64,000 nt of DNA, taken from IMG/VR virus record IMGVR_UViG_3300009071_001738, positions 1-64,000 of that record. One strand, written 5' to 3'. This DNA is from a virus. Below the pieces are notes generated by a model. It saw only the letters and a list, made by a program, of their open reading frames with translations. It did not search any database and was not told the DNA's origin. A program made the translations under genes and the position numbers. How positions within the stretch are numbered: the stretch's first letter is position 1; each line of letters starts with the position of its first letter. Positions 51,633 to 59,568 of the stretch are shown piece by piece.

Positions 51633-52618
51633 TCTTTATACTCCGATGATAGTATCTCAGCAAACTGCTGAGCATTTTCACTCATGCGGTTAAGTTCATA
51701 CTTGCCGCAAAATTTAAGAAACTTAGTTCCTATTTGTGAGATGTTTTTTGTTACACTATTTTCTGCAATAGTAGTAGCAATAATTTGTTTAACGTCATCT
51801 GGTTGAGCAGAAAGATCAACCAATGTTACATTACGTTCGTAGTCATCAAGCACACGGTGCTCAATTTCGTTATGGTCAACCCAACGTTGTAACATTAGGT
51901 TATTCCAATTATATCCTTTAGTCTTTCTATCAGCATATGCTTCTAGTAGACCAACTTTGTTCTTAGTACCTTTCTTACGTACCCCAGGATATGCACTGAA
52001 TACATTATCACTAGAGTCACCTCGCATACATTTTTCAAACAATAACCATTCAGGGTCTGGAATTACTTTAGGTTCTTTAGTCTTTTTATCCAATACTCTG
52101 TTACCTTTCTTATCAAAGATACCTTCAAGTGTATGCAACTCGTCGGTTATGCCATTGTACTGTTTTACGTTACTTGATAGTAGCTGGTAAAAATCACTGT
52201 CGCTACTAACAATAATATGTTCATCGTCTGGGTGACTTTGTATCCAACCTGCAATAAGATCGTCTGCCTCTAGTTGGGGGTGTTGCATAACAGTACAATT
52301 GGTTTTTTCTGACACAAAGTCTTTAAAGTCGTCAAATGCCTCCCAGAATACTTTATCTTCTTCTAGCTCTGCTTCTGTAAGGGCGGCACGAGCCACTGCC
52401 CTATTTTTCTTATACGGATCATAAAAGTCTTTACGCCAACTGCGTCCTTCAAGACAGAATACAATATGTTCACCTTGTTGATCACGCCAAACTTTGTTGA
52501 GTCCGGCTAAGGTAACATGCATTGCAAAACCTAATCGAGTCCAAGTATCAGATCCTCTAAATGCCGCATGCCGGGCACGAAAGAACGTATTTGCGGTGTC
52601 AACTAACAGATACTTCAT
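51629..52618 (-). CDS. rnh: FEN/PIN-type 5'-3' exonuclease (T4 RNase H-like)
   Basis: 329 residues. Metal-binding acidic residues are visible: Asp7 in YLLVDTANTFFRARHAAF, the EADDLIAG motif near residue 118, SSDSDFYQLL near 138, and MRGDSSDNVF near 208. This family removes RNA primers and 5' flaps during replication. Length matches T4 Rnh (about 305). Own promoter upstream. Confidence 0.88.
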   Translation of the reverse strand: MKYLLVDTANTFFRARHAAFRGSDTWTRLGFAMHVTLAGLNKVWRDQQGEHIVFCLEGRSWRKDFYDPYKKNRAVARAALTEAELEEDKVFWEAFDDFKDFVSEKTNCTVMQHPQLEADDLIAGWIQSHPDDEHIIVSSDSDFYQLLSSNVKQYNGITDELHTLEGIFDKKGNRVLDKKTKEPKVIPDPEWLLFEKCMRGDSSDNVFSAYPGVRKKGTKNKVGLLEAYADRKTKGYNWNNLMLQRWVDHNEIEHRVLDDYERNVTLVDLSAQPDDVKQIIATTIAENSVTKNISQIGTKFLKFCGKYELNRMSENAQQFAEILSSEYKE

Positions 52619-52652
52619 GTGTATATCCTATTATAATATTCAAATTTTATAT

Positions 52653-52681
52653 AGTATAATACATATTTTTGATTAAGTCAA
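52653..52681 (-). promoter_or_regulatory. Sigma70-like promoter for the exonuclease operon
   Basis: On the minus strand: TTGACT (52681-52676), 17-bp spacer, TATACT (52658-52653), with GG before the -35 box. Confidence 0.78.
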
Positions 52682-52686
52682 CCAAT

Positions 52687-53415
52687 TTAAATGTGATTTC
52701 CGCCTCTTTGGAGATATTGTCTTAAATAGTCTGCCCAAGCACGATGTGCTAATTTTGGGTAATGATAACTATTTTTGTTTACTGTACTATAACCCTGTTT
52801 CTTTAGGTAATAGTAATATGTTCCGTCTTGTTCGTATGGGTTGATATAACAGTTGTCCCAATTTAGTTTTTCACGACTAAACGACACAGTGTTAAAGAAA
52901 TACTGATATGTATTAAAGAATAGGTGATTTATGTTCTTTCTTGATAATTCTAAATGGAACTGATGTATTTCATCATGCCATTTATATTCTAGTTCACGTT
53001 CTTTTTTTGATTGTGTTATAATCCACTGCTTGTATTTATCTCGCAAATCTCGTGGGACCAGGTCAACTCCACTACAATTTACCTGAAAATATTCATTATC
53101 ATGGAACCATTCTTCTCTTTCCCAAGTACTCCATCCAATTAATACTAGTCCAGGTTTTTCTGATGTTTCTTCAAGCCATTTCCGGGTAGTACGTACAATA
53201 CGATCATTGCTACTAGCACTCTCGCTATCATTGTAAGGAGTCATGCCCAATTGATCTGCTAATACGTTGCCAAAACTTGCTATTTCGTTTTCTGGGTGTG
53301 GTTTACGATTAGGCGGAGGATAGTTATGTGGATCATCTTCTGCAAATGCAAATGAAACCACTGCTTCAGCGCCGGCCGCATGACTGTCGCCGTTAATGTA
53401 TAGTATCTTTGACAT
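52687..53415 (-). CDS. SGNH-hydrolase-like protein
   Basis: 242 residues. Block I ILYINGDSHAAGAEAV (GDS-type with GDSH), block II-like NDSESASSNDRIVR near residue 62, and a C-terminal SYHYPKLAHRAWADYL with the catalytic His block. Fourth SGNH-like protein in the window, on the other strand and away from the cassette. Probably a small-molecule or glycan ester hydrolase; substrate unknown. Confidence 0.65.
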   Translation of the reverse strand: MSKILYINGDSHAAGAEAVVSFAFAEDDPHNYPPPNRKPHPENEIASFGNVLADQLGMTPYNDSESASSNDRIVRTTRKWLEETSEKPGLVLIGWSTWEREEWFHDNEYFQVNCSGVDLVPRDLRDKYKQWIITQSKKERELEYKWHDEIHQFHLELSRKNINHLFFNTYQYFFNTVSFSREKLNWDNCYINPYEQDGTYYYYLKKQGYSTVNKNSYHYPKLAHRAWADYLRQYLQRGGNHI

Positions 53416-53756
53416 TACTTCTGATTTCGAATATCAGGATCTGCTTGTTCTTGTTCATAGTTTTCCATAACAACATTGCGACAAACAGATTGAAACCAAC
53501 GATCTACAATTAATTCTTCGGCTTCGCCTGGTTTGACCTGGTATCCTGCTCTGACTAAATTAACAATAAATTTATCATTCCAGTCTAATTCAAATGCCCC
53601 GTTGCCAACATCATCCGGATCAATATCCATTGAGATAACTTCAACCCATGGTTCACCTGCTTCGGTAGCAATTTCCTTTGGAGTCTTCTTAGGCTTCTGC
53701 TTTGGAGGAGTGGCTGTAGCAGGTTTCTTCTTAAACTTATCAAAAAATGAATTCAT
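53415..53756 (-). CDS. Conserved T4-like marine phage protein
   Basis: 113 residues. Lys/Pro-rich N-terminus (KFKKKPATATPPKQKPKKTP), then the block EPWVEVISMDIDPDDVGNGA and AFELDWNDKFIVNLVRAGYQ that I recognise as widely conserved in marine T4-like phages without known function. Single-base overlap with the next gene. Confidence 0.65.
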   Translation of the reverse strand: MNSFFDKFKKKPATATPPKQKPKKTPKEIATEAGEPWVEVISMDIDPDDVGNGAFELDWNDKFIVNLVRAGYQVKPGEAEELIVDRWFQSVCRNVVMENYEQEQADPDIRNQK

Positions 53757-53766
53757 ATTTCTACTC

Positions 53767-54438
53767 CTATTCTAGTTCGCATATACAAGTTGCTATTAAT
53801 CGGTCTTCACTAATAATATGTATGCCGTGTTCGTCCTGAACAATATCAAGTACTTGATATGGTTTAATGTTACCAAAGAAGTACATATTTTTAACAGTAA
53901 CTTGTTTCTTTAGTATATCTGCAAACTGGTATATGTACCTAACATAGTTTGCACAATATAGTATTCCAGCACAATTAAAATCAATACTAGGATACGTATT
54001 AAATGAGGCTAATATTTCTTTTGAACGTGTAACACGTTTAAAATTTCTGTGATTGGCCCAAAACTCTAAGTCTCTATTTTTTGCAGTTATAGCTTTAACA
54101 AGTGAACCCTTATCAATAATTATCCCAATACTGTACAAGGTAATTTTATTTTTACCAAATGTATGTACAGTCTTAAAGATAGCATCGTCAACTTGTTCTC
54201 CTGTTGTAACAATATGAAGTACATCATCTTCTTTAAATGTATCTACAATGTCAAAATCAAGACGTAGAAAACTTTGATAAACACGCTCACCTTTTACTGT
54301 TGCATCACCGGGACGATCATACATAAAATGCCAGTGTATGTCTCCAAGTTCTTTGCTAAGATGATTTAGGTTCAAATCAAAATTTGATAGTAGGTGTGGC
54401 ATTCCACATACTATTTGGGTGTGTACTACTTTGGTCAA
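53767..54438 (-). CDS. Hypothetical phage protein
   Basis: 223 residues from a TTG start in a TTGA overlap with the small gene upstream, preceded by CGAGGA. Mixed alpha/beta; a Cys in VCGMP and FNCAGILYCANYVRYIYQFA. No family recognised. Follows queE and may be linked to the same operon. Confidence 0.5.
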   Translation of the reverse strand: MTKVVHTQIVCGMPHLLSNFDLNLNHLSKELGDIHWHFMYDRPGDATVKGERVYQSFLRLDFDIVDTFKEDDVLHIVTTGEQVDDAIFKTVHTFGKNKITLYSIGIIIDKGSLVKAITAKNRDLEFWANHRNFKRVTRSKEILASFNTYPSIDFNCAGILYCANYVRYIYQFADILKKQVTVKNMYFFGNIKPYQVLDIVQDEHGIHIISEDRLIATCICELE

Positions 54439-54524
54439 AATCCTCGGTTCCTCAGTTTGTCAATGTCAATGGGTGCTTTCATAGCCTTTTCTAATGGCGT
54501 TTCTTTCTTACGTGCCCCATGCAT
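54435..54524 (-). CDS. Very small protein downstream of queE (possible)
   Basis: 29 residues, ATG at 54524 inside the 3' end of queE, stop overlapping the next TTG start. Sequence is charged (MHGARKKETPLEKAMKAPID, then IDKLRNRGF). Small size limits certainty; the coupled overlaps on both sides favour a real gene. Confidence 0.4.
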   Translation of the reverse strand: MHGARKKETPLEKAMKAPIDIDKLRNRGF

Positions 54525-55380
54525 TTCCGAAGATATCAACGTGTAGTCTGGGTGTATATCTCCACCCTTTTTGCATTGCGAGTTCTGCGACCCTTTTAGT
54601 CGTTGCTTTATACTCGTCATACCGTCCGCCAAGCGGCATAGTATATACTGGACACTCAACCCCGGCCGCACGATACTCTTCAGTAGCTCTGCTAACTTCG
54701 TCCACATCCACATCATCGTTAACCACAAACTTAAGATACAAATCACTATTAGGAAGATTATAGTAAGTGCTAACAATGTCAGGGTTAATAGCATCACTCC
54801 AAGACTCTCCCGAAACGGATAACTTTGGGCTACACGAGAAAGTAATACATATTCTTTCTTGATGTGTGATAAAGTCAACAAACTCCGGTCTAAGAGCTTG
54901 AGTACCATTTGTTTCGATTGTAACATTTTTTAAATCTTTCATTTTCGGATGATTAAATAATTCAACATAATTTTTTTGCCAACCAAGCAATGGCTCTCCG
55001 CCAGTTATAATTAGATGAATATCTTGCCCATTGGGCATGGTCCATGAACCATTTGGTGTTAATGCTAGTAAACGTTCAGCTACCTCGTCAGTGTTAAGAT
55101 TTTTCATAAAACGTTTAAACTGCGGATAGATACTTGCATACGTATCGCAACCAGTATGCACAATTGGTAAATCTCCAAAATTCTCGTATTGATCAATATT
55201 ATCAATAACTTCTTGCACTTCAGGATTTGGTTCGTTTTTAGCAAAGGTTTCGTCTTTGGATCTACCAAAGTTCTTACAACGAAAGTTGCAACCAAACATA
55301 CGTAAAAATACACTAGGTACTCCTACAAATTTGCCTTCACCTTGTATACTATAAAATTCTTCGCTATAACGCCAGTTCAT
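54508..55380 (-). CDS. queE: 7-carboxy-7-deazaguanine synthase-like radical SAM protein
   Basis: 290 residues. N-terminal RYSEEFYSIQGEGKFVGVPS is the QueE start. The radical SAM cysteines appear as C31-x3-C35 (FGCNFRCKNF), while the third, C78 in HTGCDTYAS, lies 42 residues later; canonical QueE has CX3CX2CDT. ITGGEPLLGWQ near residue 135 is intact. QueE converts CPH4 to CDG in the preQ0 pathway. With queD and folE nearby, phage deazapurine synthesis is likely, but the enlarged cluster loop is unusual. Confidence 0.82.
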   Translation of the reverse strand: MNWRYSEEFYSIQGEGKFVGVPSVFLRMFGCNFRCKNFGRSKDETFAKNEPNPEVQEVIDNIDQYENFGDLPIVHTGCDTYASIYPQFKRFMKNLNTDEVAERLLALTPNGSWTMPNGQDIHLIITGGEPLLGWQKNYVELFNHPKMKDLKNVTIETNGTQALRPEFVDFITHQERICITFSCSPKLSVSGESWSDAINPDIVSTYYNLPNSDLYLKFVVNDDVDVDEVSRATEEYRAAGVECPVYTMPLGGRYDEYKATTKRVAELAMQKGWRYTPRLHVDIFGNAWGT

Positions 55381-55391
55381 AGTGTGCCTTT

Positions 55392-55520
55392 CTATTCTTG
55401 TTCAATGTATTCTTCACCAGGCAATGCACAGATAGGGCAATCAACCTCAGGGTGAGTTTCGCCATAATGGATATGCCCACAAACCGGGCATATCCACTGT
55501 TTGTCAGTATTACTTGTCAC
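55392..55520 (-). CDS. Rubredoxin-like zinc-ribbon mini protein
   Basis: 42 residues from a GTG at 55520, overlapping the upstream stop by 11 nt. Two Cys pairs, WICPVCGHIHYG and DCPICALPG, form a rubredoxin or rubrerythrin-type metal knuckle. It lies between queE and a conserved small gene. Possibly an electron donor or a zinc protein. Too short for usual gene callers. Confidence 0.7.
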   Translation of the reverse strand: MTSNTDKQWICPVCGHIHYGETHPEVDCPICALPGEEYIEQE

Positions 55521-55716
55521 TGAAGTTTTCTTCTAACACAAGCAAACCATCGTCTGCTTCTGCAATCTTAGCAATTTGTTCAGCAATAGCACCAGTGATG
55601 TCTGGATGCTCGCCAATACCTGCTGGATTTTGCATGTAGACATCGATATTAGCAAGGCCTTCTGCCTTTTGTGCTTGATACCTTGCCTGCAATGCCAATA
55701 GTAGTTTATTGTTCAT
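55510..55716 (-). CDS. Small conserved phage protein
   Basis: 68 residues from the ATG at 55716, preceded by AAGGAGA; the longer upstream ORF overlaps queD. Sequence MNNKLLLALQARYQAQKAEG, then YMQNPAGIGEHPDITGAIAE and an acidic end. Widely seen in T4-like phages, unknown function. Confidence 0.62.
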   Translation of the reverse strand: MNNKLLLALQARYQAQKAEGLANIDVYMQNPAGIGEHPDITGAIAEQIAKIAEADDGLLVLEENFSDK

Positions 55717-56197
55717 TATGGTTCTCCTTGAACGAGGTTTTTTGTACGACATACGGAGAATAAATAGCAGAATTTGCCCCGTGTTCTGCACACTCACAAC
55801 TCTCACACCAACAACGTCCATTTGTCATTTCTTTGACGAGTTTGTCTGCAAAGCGCCATGCATGTTCTGCAAACTTCTCTGCACCAACCCCGTCAAATTC
55901 TCTTACTTCACATAAGTCTTTGTCCTGCAAATCATAAAATTCTTGTTTATGAGGATCAGCAATATCAATTGCTGTCTTATGATCAAAGCTATCTTCAAGC
56001 CATGCTTTGAGTGGTTTTAATCCACCAAAGTCAACGGCCCAGTTTTTTTTATCTAATTCAGAACAACCAAATGTAAATTTAAACTGCAAACTATAACCAT
56101 GTAACAAATGGCAATGTGAGTGATCTGCATTTGGTTGACGGAACACTGCACTTAGTCCTATGTTGTGTCCGTATGTTTTTGTACTGTAGTATGTCAT
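55706..56197 (-). CDS. queD: 6-carboxytetrahydropterin synthase (QueD/PTPS family)
   Basis: 163 residues. Zinc site HSHCHLLHGYSLQFK with the catalytic Cys and two of the His ligands, WAVDFGGLKPLKAWL near residue 53, FDHKTAID near 71 and HGANSAIYSPYV near 138. A Cys-rich stretch (CWCESCECAEHG near 130) is odd. Converts H2NTP to CPH4, feeding QueE. Promoter-like boxes lie directly upstream. Confidence 0.85.
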   Translation of the reverse strand: MTYYSTKTYGHNIGLSAVFRQPNADHSHCHLLHGYSLQFKFTFGCSELDKKNWAVDFGGLKPLKAWLEDSFDHKTAIDIADPHKQEFYDLQDKDLCEVREFDGVGAEKFAEHAWRFADKLVKEMTNGRCWCESCECAEHGANSAIYSPYVVQKTSFKENHNEQ

Positions 56198-56222
56198 TTA
56201 GAAATCACCTTTATAATATTTA

Positions 56223-56251
56223 ATACTATACGTTATTTGCATAATTGTCAA
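56223..56251 (-). promoter_or_regulatory. Sigma70-like promoter for queD (moderate match)
   Basis: On the minus strand: TTGACA (56251-56246), then TAGTAT at 17 bp or TATAGT at 15 bp. It overlaps the end of the upstream gene. Confidence 0.5.
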
Positions 56252-56795
56252 GTACTTCTTTAACCATTTTAATTGGTTCTTGCATATGAATACTGAACCA
56301 GACTCTTGGTTCAGTAATTACTACCTCGTGATCAACAGTTATATTGATTACAACAGGTTTATGTTTTTCGGTACCATAAGTGAACTTGGCATCGTTGCTA
56401 TATACAGTTCCGTATCCACTATTATTTGATATAGGATATACTAAACTTGATTGTCCGTTCTTTATGTTGTCTCTGTGCAACGGAACATTTTTACTACTCC
56501 AACAAATTGTTGCTGGGGTAAATGTTAAATTTGGAAATTGTTTTTTAAACCAATTATCTAATATTTCGGTTTCGGGTATTCCGCCCATTACAAAGAAATC
56601 AAAACTTGGACCACTCTTGCTTATCCAACCACCTGTAGGTAGACTTGCTACGATACTGTTTACACTTTCGTATAATATATTTTCTTTGTATTTGTTTGTG
56701 TGAACATAATTTATAGCCGTGTCAGTGACACGTAATGACAGTTCAGTCCAATCTACATTGCATGTGATTTTAAAATTTGGATAAAATCCAAGCAT
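56226..56795 (-). CDS. 2OG-Fe(II) oxygenase-like phage protein
   Basis: 189 residues. A cupin-type pattern: VPLHRDNIKNGQSSLVYPI gives an HxD pair near residue 106, HKPVVINITVDHEV a distal His near 150, and RVWFSIHM an Arg near 163. The metal triad layout fits Asp/Asn-hydroxylase-like proteins. Acceptor unknown. Confidence 0.5.
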   Translation of the reverse strand: MLGFYPNFKITCNVDWTELSLRVTDTAINYVHTNKYKENILYESVNSIVASLPTGGWISKSGPSFDFFVMGGIPETEILDNWFKKQFPNLTFTPATICWSSKNVPLHRDNIKNGQSSLVYPISNNSGYGTVYSNDAKFTYGTEKHKPVVINITVDHEVVITEPRVWFSIHMQEPIKMVKEVLDNYANNV

Positions 56796-57037
56796 TATTT
56801 TGAGTACCTTAATGCAAAATAAATTGCGTCTTTTTCATCAATAAAAGTACAGTACCCGATATCTTTATTGTCTTGATCAAAGTACCAACCCCATTCGTTA
56901 GTTATATTTTCTTTACACCAGTTAATTGTCGTACCTGGAATTCCACCATCGGTAGTTGCTCGCACATCAAAGTTATAATGCACATTGTATTTTCCTTCTA
57001 GACCCTTAAAGGTTCTTCCCACGGAAATACTACCCAC
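56795..57037 (-). CDS. Small conserved phage protein
   Basis: 80 residues from a GTG at 57037; an alternative GTG at 56977 with AAGGA upstream would give 60 residues and avoid overlap with the transferase gene. Contains FDVRATTDGGIPGTTINWCK and FIDEKDAIYFALRYSK. Start is unsettled. Function unknown. Confidence 0.5.
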   Translation of the reverse strand: MGSISVGRTFKGLEGKYNVHYNFDVRATTDGGIPGTTINWCKENITNEWGWYFDQDNKDIGYCTFIDEKDAIYFALRYSK

Positions 57038-57516
57038 ACATCCTCCTCGGATTTATTAATCTCAATTTCTGAATAGTCAACCTTGAAGTTGCTACCCATA
57101 TTGTCAATAATACTTGCAAAACGTACATTGTTATGCCATACTTCATTCCAACGAAGATCGTTAGGTAAGCACCCTGAGGGCCAATCTTGTTTAATCCAGT
57201 TGAACGTTGCACCAGTGTCATTTATATCATCTACAATTAAAATATTTTTTCCTTGTCCGCCACTGTCTTGATTAGGATAACCAAATGCATCTTCGGCCAT
57301 CCATAGATTTGATTCTTGTTCATCACCATCACGTAAACGAACATCTAGTGTATGCATTGTAATACCAGTCATATGACTTAGGTATAAAGCTGGAACTAGC
57401 CCGCCGCGTGTAATTCCTACAATGTATTTAGGTTTAAAGTTATCTCTATACATTTTTGTTACAATGGAATGACATGCATTTTTAATCTGAGTATCGTCAA
57501 TATAGAGTTTATTCAT
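56998..57516 (-). CDS. Phosphoribosyltransferase-family protein
   Basis: 172 residues from the second ATG (57516), correctly spaced from AAGGA. The PRPP-binding ILIVDDINDTGATFNW motif near residue 92 is complete, and YIVGITRGGLVPALYLSHM near 32 is the N-terminal PRTase loop. Probably purine salvage (HPRT-like) or a regulatory relative; the base specificity is not clear. Confidence 0.78.
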   Translation of the reverse strand: MNKLYIDDTQIKNACHSIVTKMYRDNFKPKYIVGITRGGLVPALYLSHMTGITMHTLDVRLRDGDEQESNLWMAEDAFGYPNQDSGGQGKNILIVDDINDTGATFNWIKQDWPSGCLPNDLRWNEVWHNNVRFASIIDNMGSNFKVDYSEIEINKSEEDVWVVFPWEEPLRV

Positions 57517-57518
57517 TG

Positions 57519-57947
57519 TCATTCCTTTAACATTTTTCTAGATGAAAGATATTTTTCGTGTTGAATCCATTTACCGTCTTTGATAAATCCCCAGTCTTTC
57601 CTTTGTGGTCCGGGCATAAACAATGTCCAGGCTTGAACATCAGGGTCTAGTTCAATTCTGTGTGTATTGTTGGACTTGCACATTCTAAAATGTCCGGGAC
57701 CTCTCCAAAACTTTCCGTCGGGGGTATGCTCCCAATATCCACCTTTAAGAATAAGTGTAGCATATCCCCAAGGATGATCGTGTAAATCATCTGGATCGCT
57801 TTTAAGAAATTTGTGTAGGAAAATATTGAAAGGAAAGTGTTTTCTTTCTTTAATAAACACATAGTAACGTTCAAGATAAGGCTCGTCATCCAACCTATCG
57901 TAAACAATTCTTTTTCGACCTAATCGATCAAGTAACTTTAAAAACAT
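57519..57947 (-). CDS. Cupin-like phage protein
   Basis: 142 residues from the ATG at 57947 with GGAAG just upstream; a longer start exists but overlaps folE. Motifs DDLHDHPWGYATLILKGGYW and PGHFRMCKSNNTHRIEL, PGPQRKDWGFI resemble a small phage cupin with conserved His residues. Metal binding is plausible, function unknown. Confidence 0.6.
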   Translation of the reverse strand: MFLKLLDRLGRKRIVYDRLDDEPYLERYYVFIKERKHFPFNIFLHKFLKSDPDDLHDHPWGYATLILKGGYWEHTPDGKFWRGPGHFRMCKSNNTHRIELDPDVQAWTLFMPGPQRKDWGFIKDGKWIQHEKYLSSRKMLKE

Positions 57948-57979
57948 AACTTCCTTTCTAGCACCAAAAACTGTGCTCT

Positions 57980-58678
57980 TTATTTTCCACAAGCAAACTC
58001 TTGTTGCAGTTTAATGTTATCCATAAACTCTTTCTTAGTGCCTGGATCATCACTAAATGCACCTCTAAGTACAGTTGTTTGTGTTAAACTACTATGTGCC
58101 ATAATGCCTCTGTTTTCGCAACAACCATGAGTGGCCTGAACGTAAACACCTATGTTAGGACTACCTGTTGCTTTTTGAATCTCGTTAGCAATAACATTAT
58201 TAAGTTCTTCTTGTAGTGTACCTCGCCTTGCACACCATTGAGCAATACGTGTATACTTGCTAAGACCAATTAGTGTTTCTGCGGCAATAATACCAATGTA
58301 TGCAACACCGCTTACTGGTTGATGATGATGCGAACACATACTTTTAAGTTCTGAACGTACAACCAACATACCTTTGTATCCATCATCTACATGATTAGGA
58401 AAGGCTGTTGCCTTAGGCATTGGGTCGTACCTGCCACTCATAACTTCATTAATATACATTTTAGCAAGACGTCTTGCAGTATCCATACTGTTAGGGTCAT
58501 TGAATCTATCAATAACCAATGCATCAAGAACATCTTCAAATGCTACTGCAATTTCATTAATTAAATCTTGTTTTTCGTATTCGTTATGGATATGTTTAGA
58601 AATATTATCACCAGCCCAGTAGCGGTCGCCTGATTCTTTTACACGATCTGTGATAATTTTAGATATTAGTTCACTCAT
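57980..58678 (-). CDS. folE: GTP cyclohydrolase I
   Basis: 232 residues. Zinc-site motifs are clear: KSMCSHHHQPVSGVAYIGII near residue 113 and THGCCENRGIMA near 184 (Cys ligands). It opens GTP to H2NTP, the entry to both folate and preQ0 pathways. With queD, queE, thyA and DHFR in the window it can feed deazapurine and folate use. Confidence 0.9.
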   Translation of the reverse strand: MSELISKIITDRVKESGDRYWAGDNISKHIHNEYEKQDLINEIAVAFEDVLDALVIDRFNDPNSMDTARRLAKMYINEVMSGRYDPMPKATAFPNHVDDGYKGMLVVRSELKSMCSHHHQPVSGVAYIGIIAAETLIGLSKYTRIAQWCARRGTLQEELNNVIANEIQKATGSPNIGVYVQATHGCCENRGIMAHSSLTQTTVLRGAFSDDPGTKKEFMDNIKLQQEFACGK

Positions 58679-58716
58679 TTAAAATCTCCGATGTTAAGGC
58701 AGAGGATTGCCATTTA

Positions 58717-58923
58717 TTATGCGGACTTTGGTAGTTGTCCGTGATTGTCTCTTAAGATGTTACCTCTATGACAGGTAACCATCGTACTATTATATAACCT
58801 TTTTAATCGTCCGATAGAACTTTTACATTCGGATATGGTAGTATACTCTTCTACTCTATCTCTTACTTCGTAACATGGTTGTCCAATTGAACATACTATA
58901 ATTAATGCATAAATGTCTATCAT
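58717..58923 (-). CDS. Small phage protein with two Cys pairs
   Basis: 68 residues. N-terminus MIDIYALIIVCSIGQPCYEV could be a short membrane/signal segment; Cys residues CSIGQPC and CKSS, CHRG might form disulfides. Preceded by a perfect consensus promoter. Function unknown. Confidence 0.55.
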   Translation of the reverse strand: MIDIYALIIVCSIGQPCYEVRDRVEEYTTISECKSSIGRLKRLYNSTMVTCHRGNILRDNHGQLPKSA

Positions 58924-58929
58924 CTTCTT

Positions 58930-58958
58930 ATTATACCTTTATTTAGAGTTATTGTCAA
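58930..58958 (-). promoter_or_regulatory. Consensus sigma70 promoter
   Basis: On the minus strand: TTGACA (58958-58953), 17-bp spacer, TATAAT (58935-58930), both perfect. The small gene starts a few nt downstream, giving a very short leader. Confidence 0.85.
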
Positions 58959-58974
58959 GTAGTAATATTAGGTT

Positions 58975-59568
58975 TTATTTCCATTTTATATCTTTTCCAT
59001 TTGGATATAATTCGTCAGCGGCCTTTGGTGGAAGTTTACTTATATCTCCGGTCCTTAATCGTTCTAGTCCATCTAGTGCAATCTCAGGGGTAGGTCTCAT
59101 ATGGAATGCAATACGTGGAAGTATTTCTGTTTCCCATGGAGTAACTGAGAGGTTCCGCCCGTCATAACGTTGCTGAATCGTATGTTTGTAGAACGCCGGG
59201 TCGTCGGTTAGGATCGCACCACCCCAACCGAGATATAAGGGTTTGTCATAACCAAAACTTAAACATTGTAATTGTCCTGGTTGGTACATATTCTTTTTAA
59301 GTAATCTTGCACTATCCCAAATACGGGTATTTTCAAAATGATATTGGCCTCTCCATACTTCTTCTGTAAGTGTATAAGAGATATCCAATCTATGTAATAA
59401 CTGATAAATGCTTAGGTAGGTATATGCACTAAACTGGCATTCTTTAACTTCATCGTACCTAAAACATAGTTCTAATGCATTGGTACAGGTGTCTGTCATT
59501 ACGGCCCACTTGGCACCAGTATATAGTGCTAATTGCTCCTCAAACTCCTGTATATGACTAAAACTCAT
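58975..59568 (-). CDS. Short DegT/DnrJ-type PLP protein
   Basis: 197 residues, about half the usual family length. Keeps the PLP Lys: QCLSFGYDKPLYLGWGGAIL with Lys109, and the aromatic Asp-containing TRIWDSARLL near 81. The C-terminal domain is missing; ends with TPEIALDGLERLRTGDISKL. May be a naturally compact aminotransferase or a remnant; it sits next to galE. ATGA overlap upstream. Confidence 0.7.
   Translation of the reverse strand: MSFSHIQEFEEQLALYTGAKWAVMTDTCTNALELCFRYDEVKECQFSAYTYLSIYQLLHRLDISYTLTEEVWRGQYHFENTRIWDSARLLKKNMYQPGQLQCLSFGYDKPLYLGWGGAILTDDPAFYKHTIQQRYDGRNLSVTPWETEILPRIAFHMRPTPEIALDGLERLRTGDISKLPPKAADELYPNGKDIKWK

Noticed and set aside
54525-54926. Upstream part of a 163-residue minus-strand ORF
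   Set aside because: It is a shadow of queE; only the last 29 codons, after the ATG at 54524, could be a separate gene.
54508-55380. QueE lacking its third radical SAM cysteine
   Set aside because: The CDT-type Cys is present at residue 78 after an insertion, so the motif is split, not broken.
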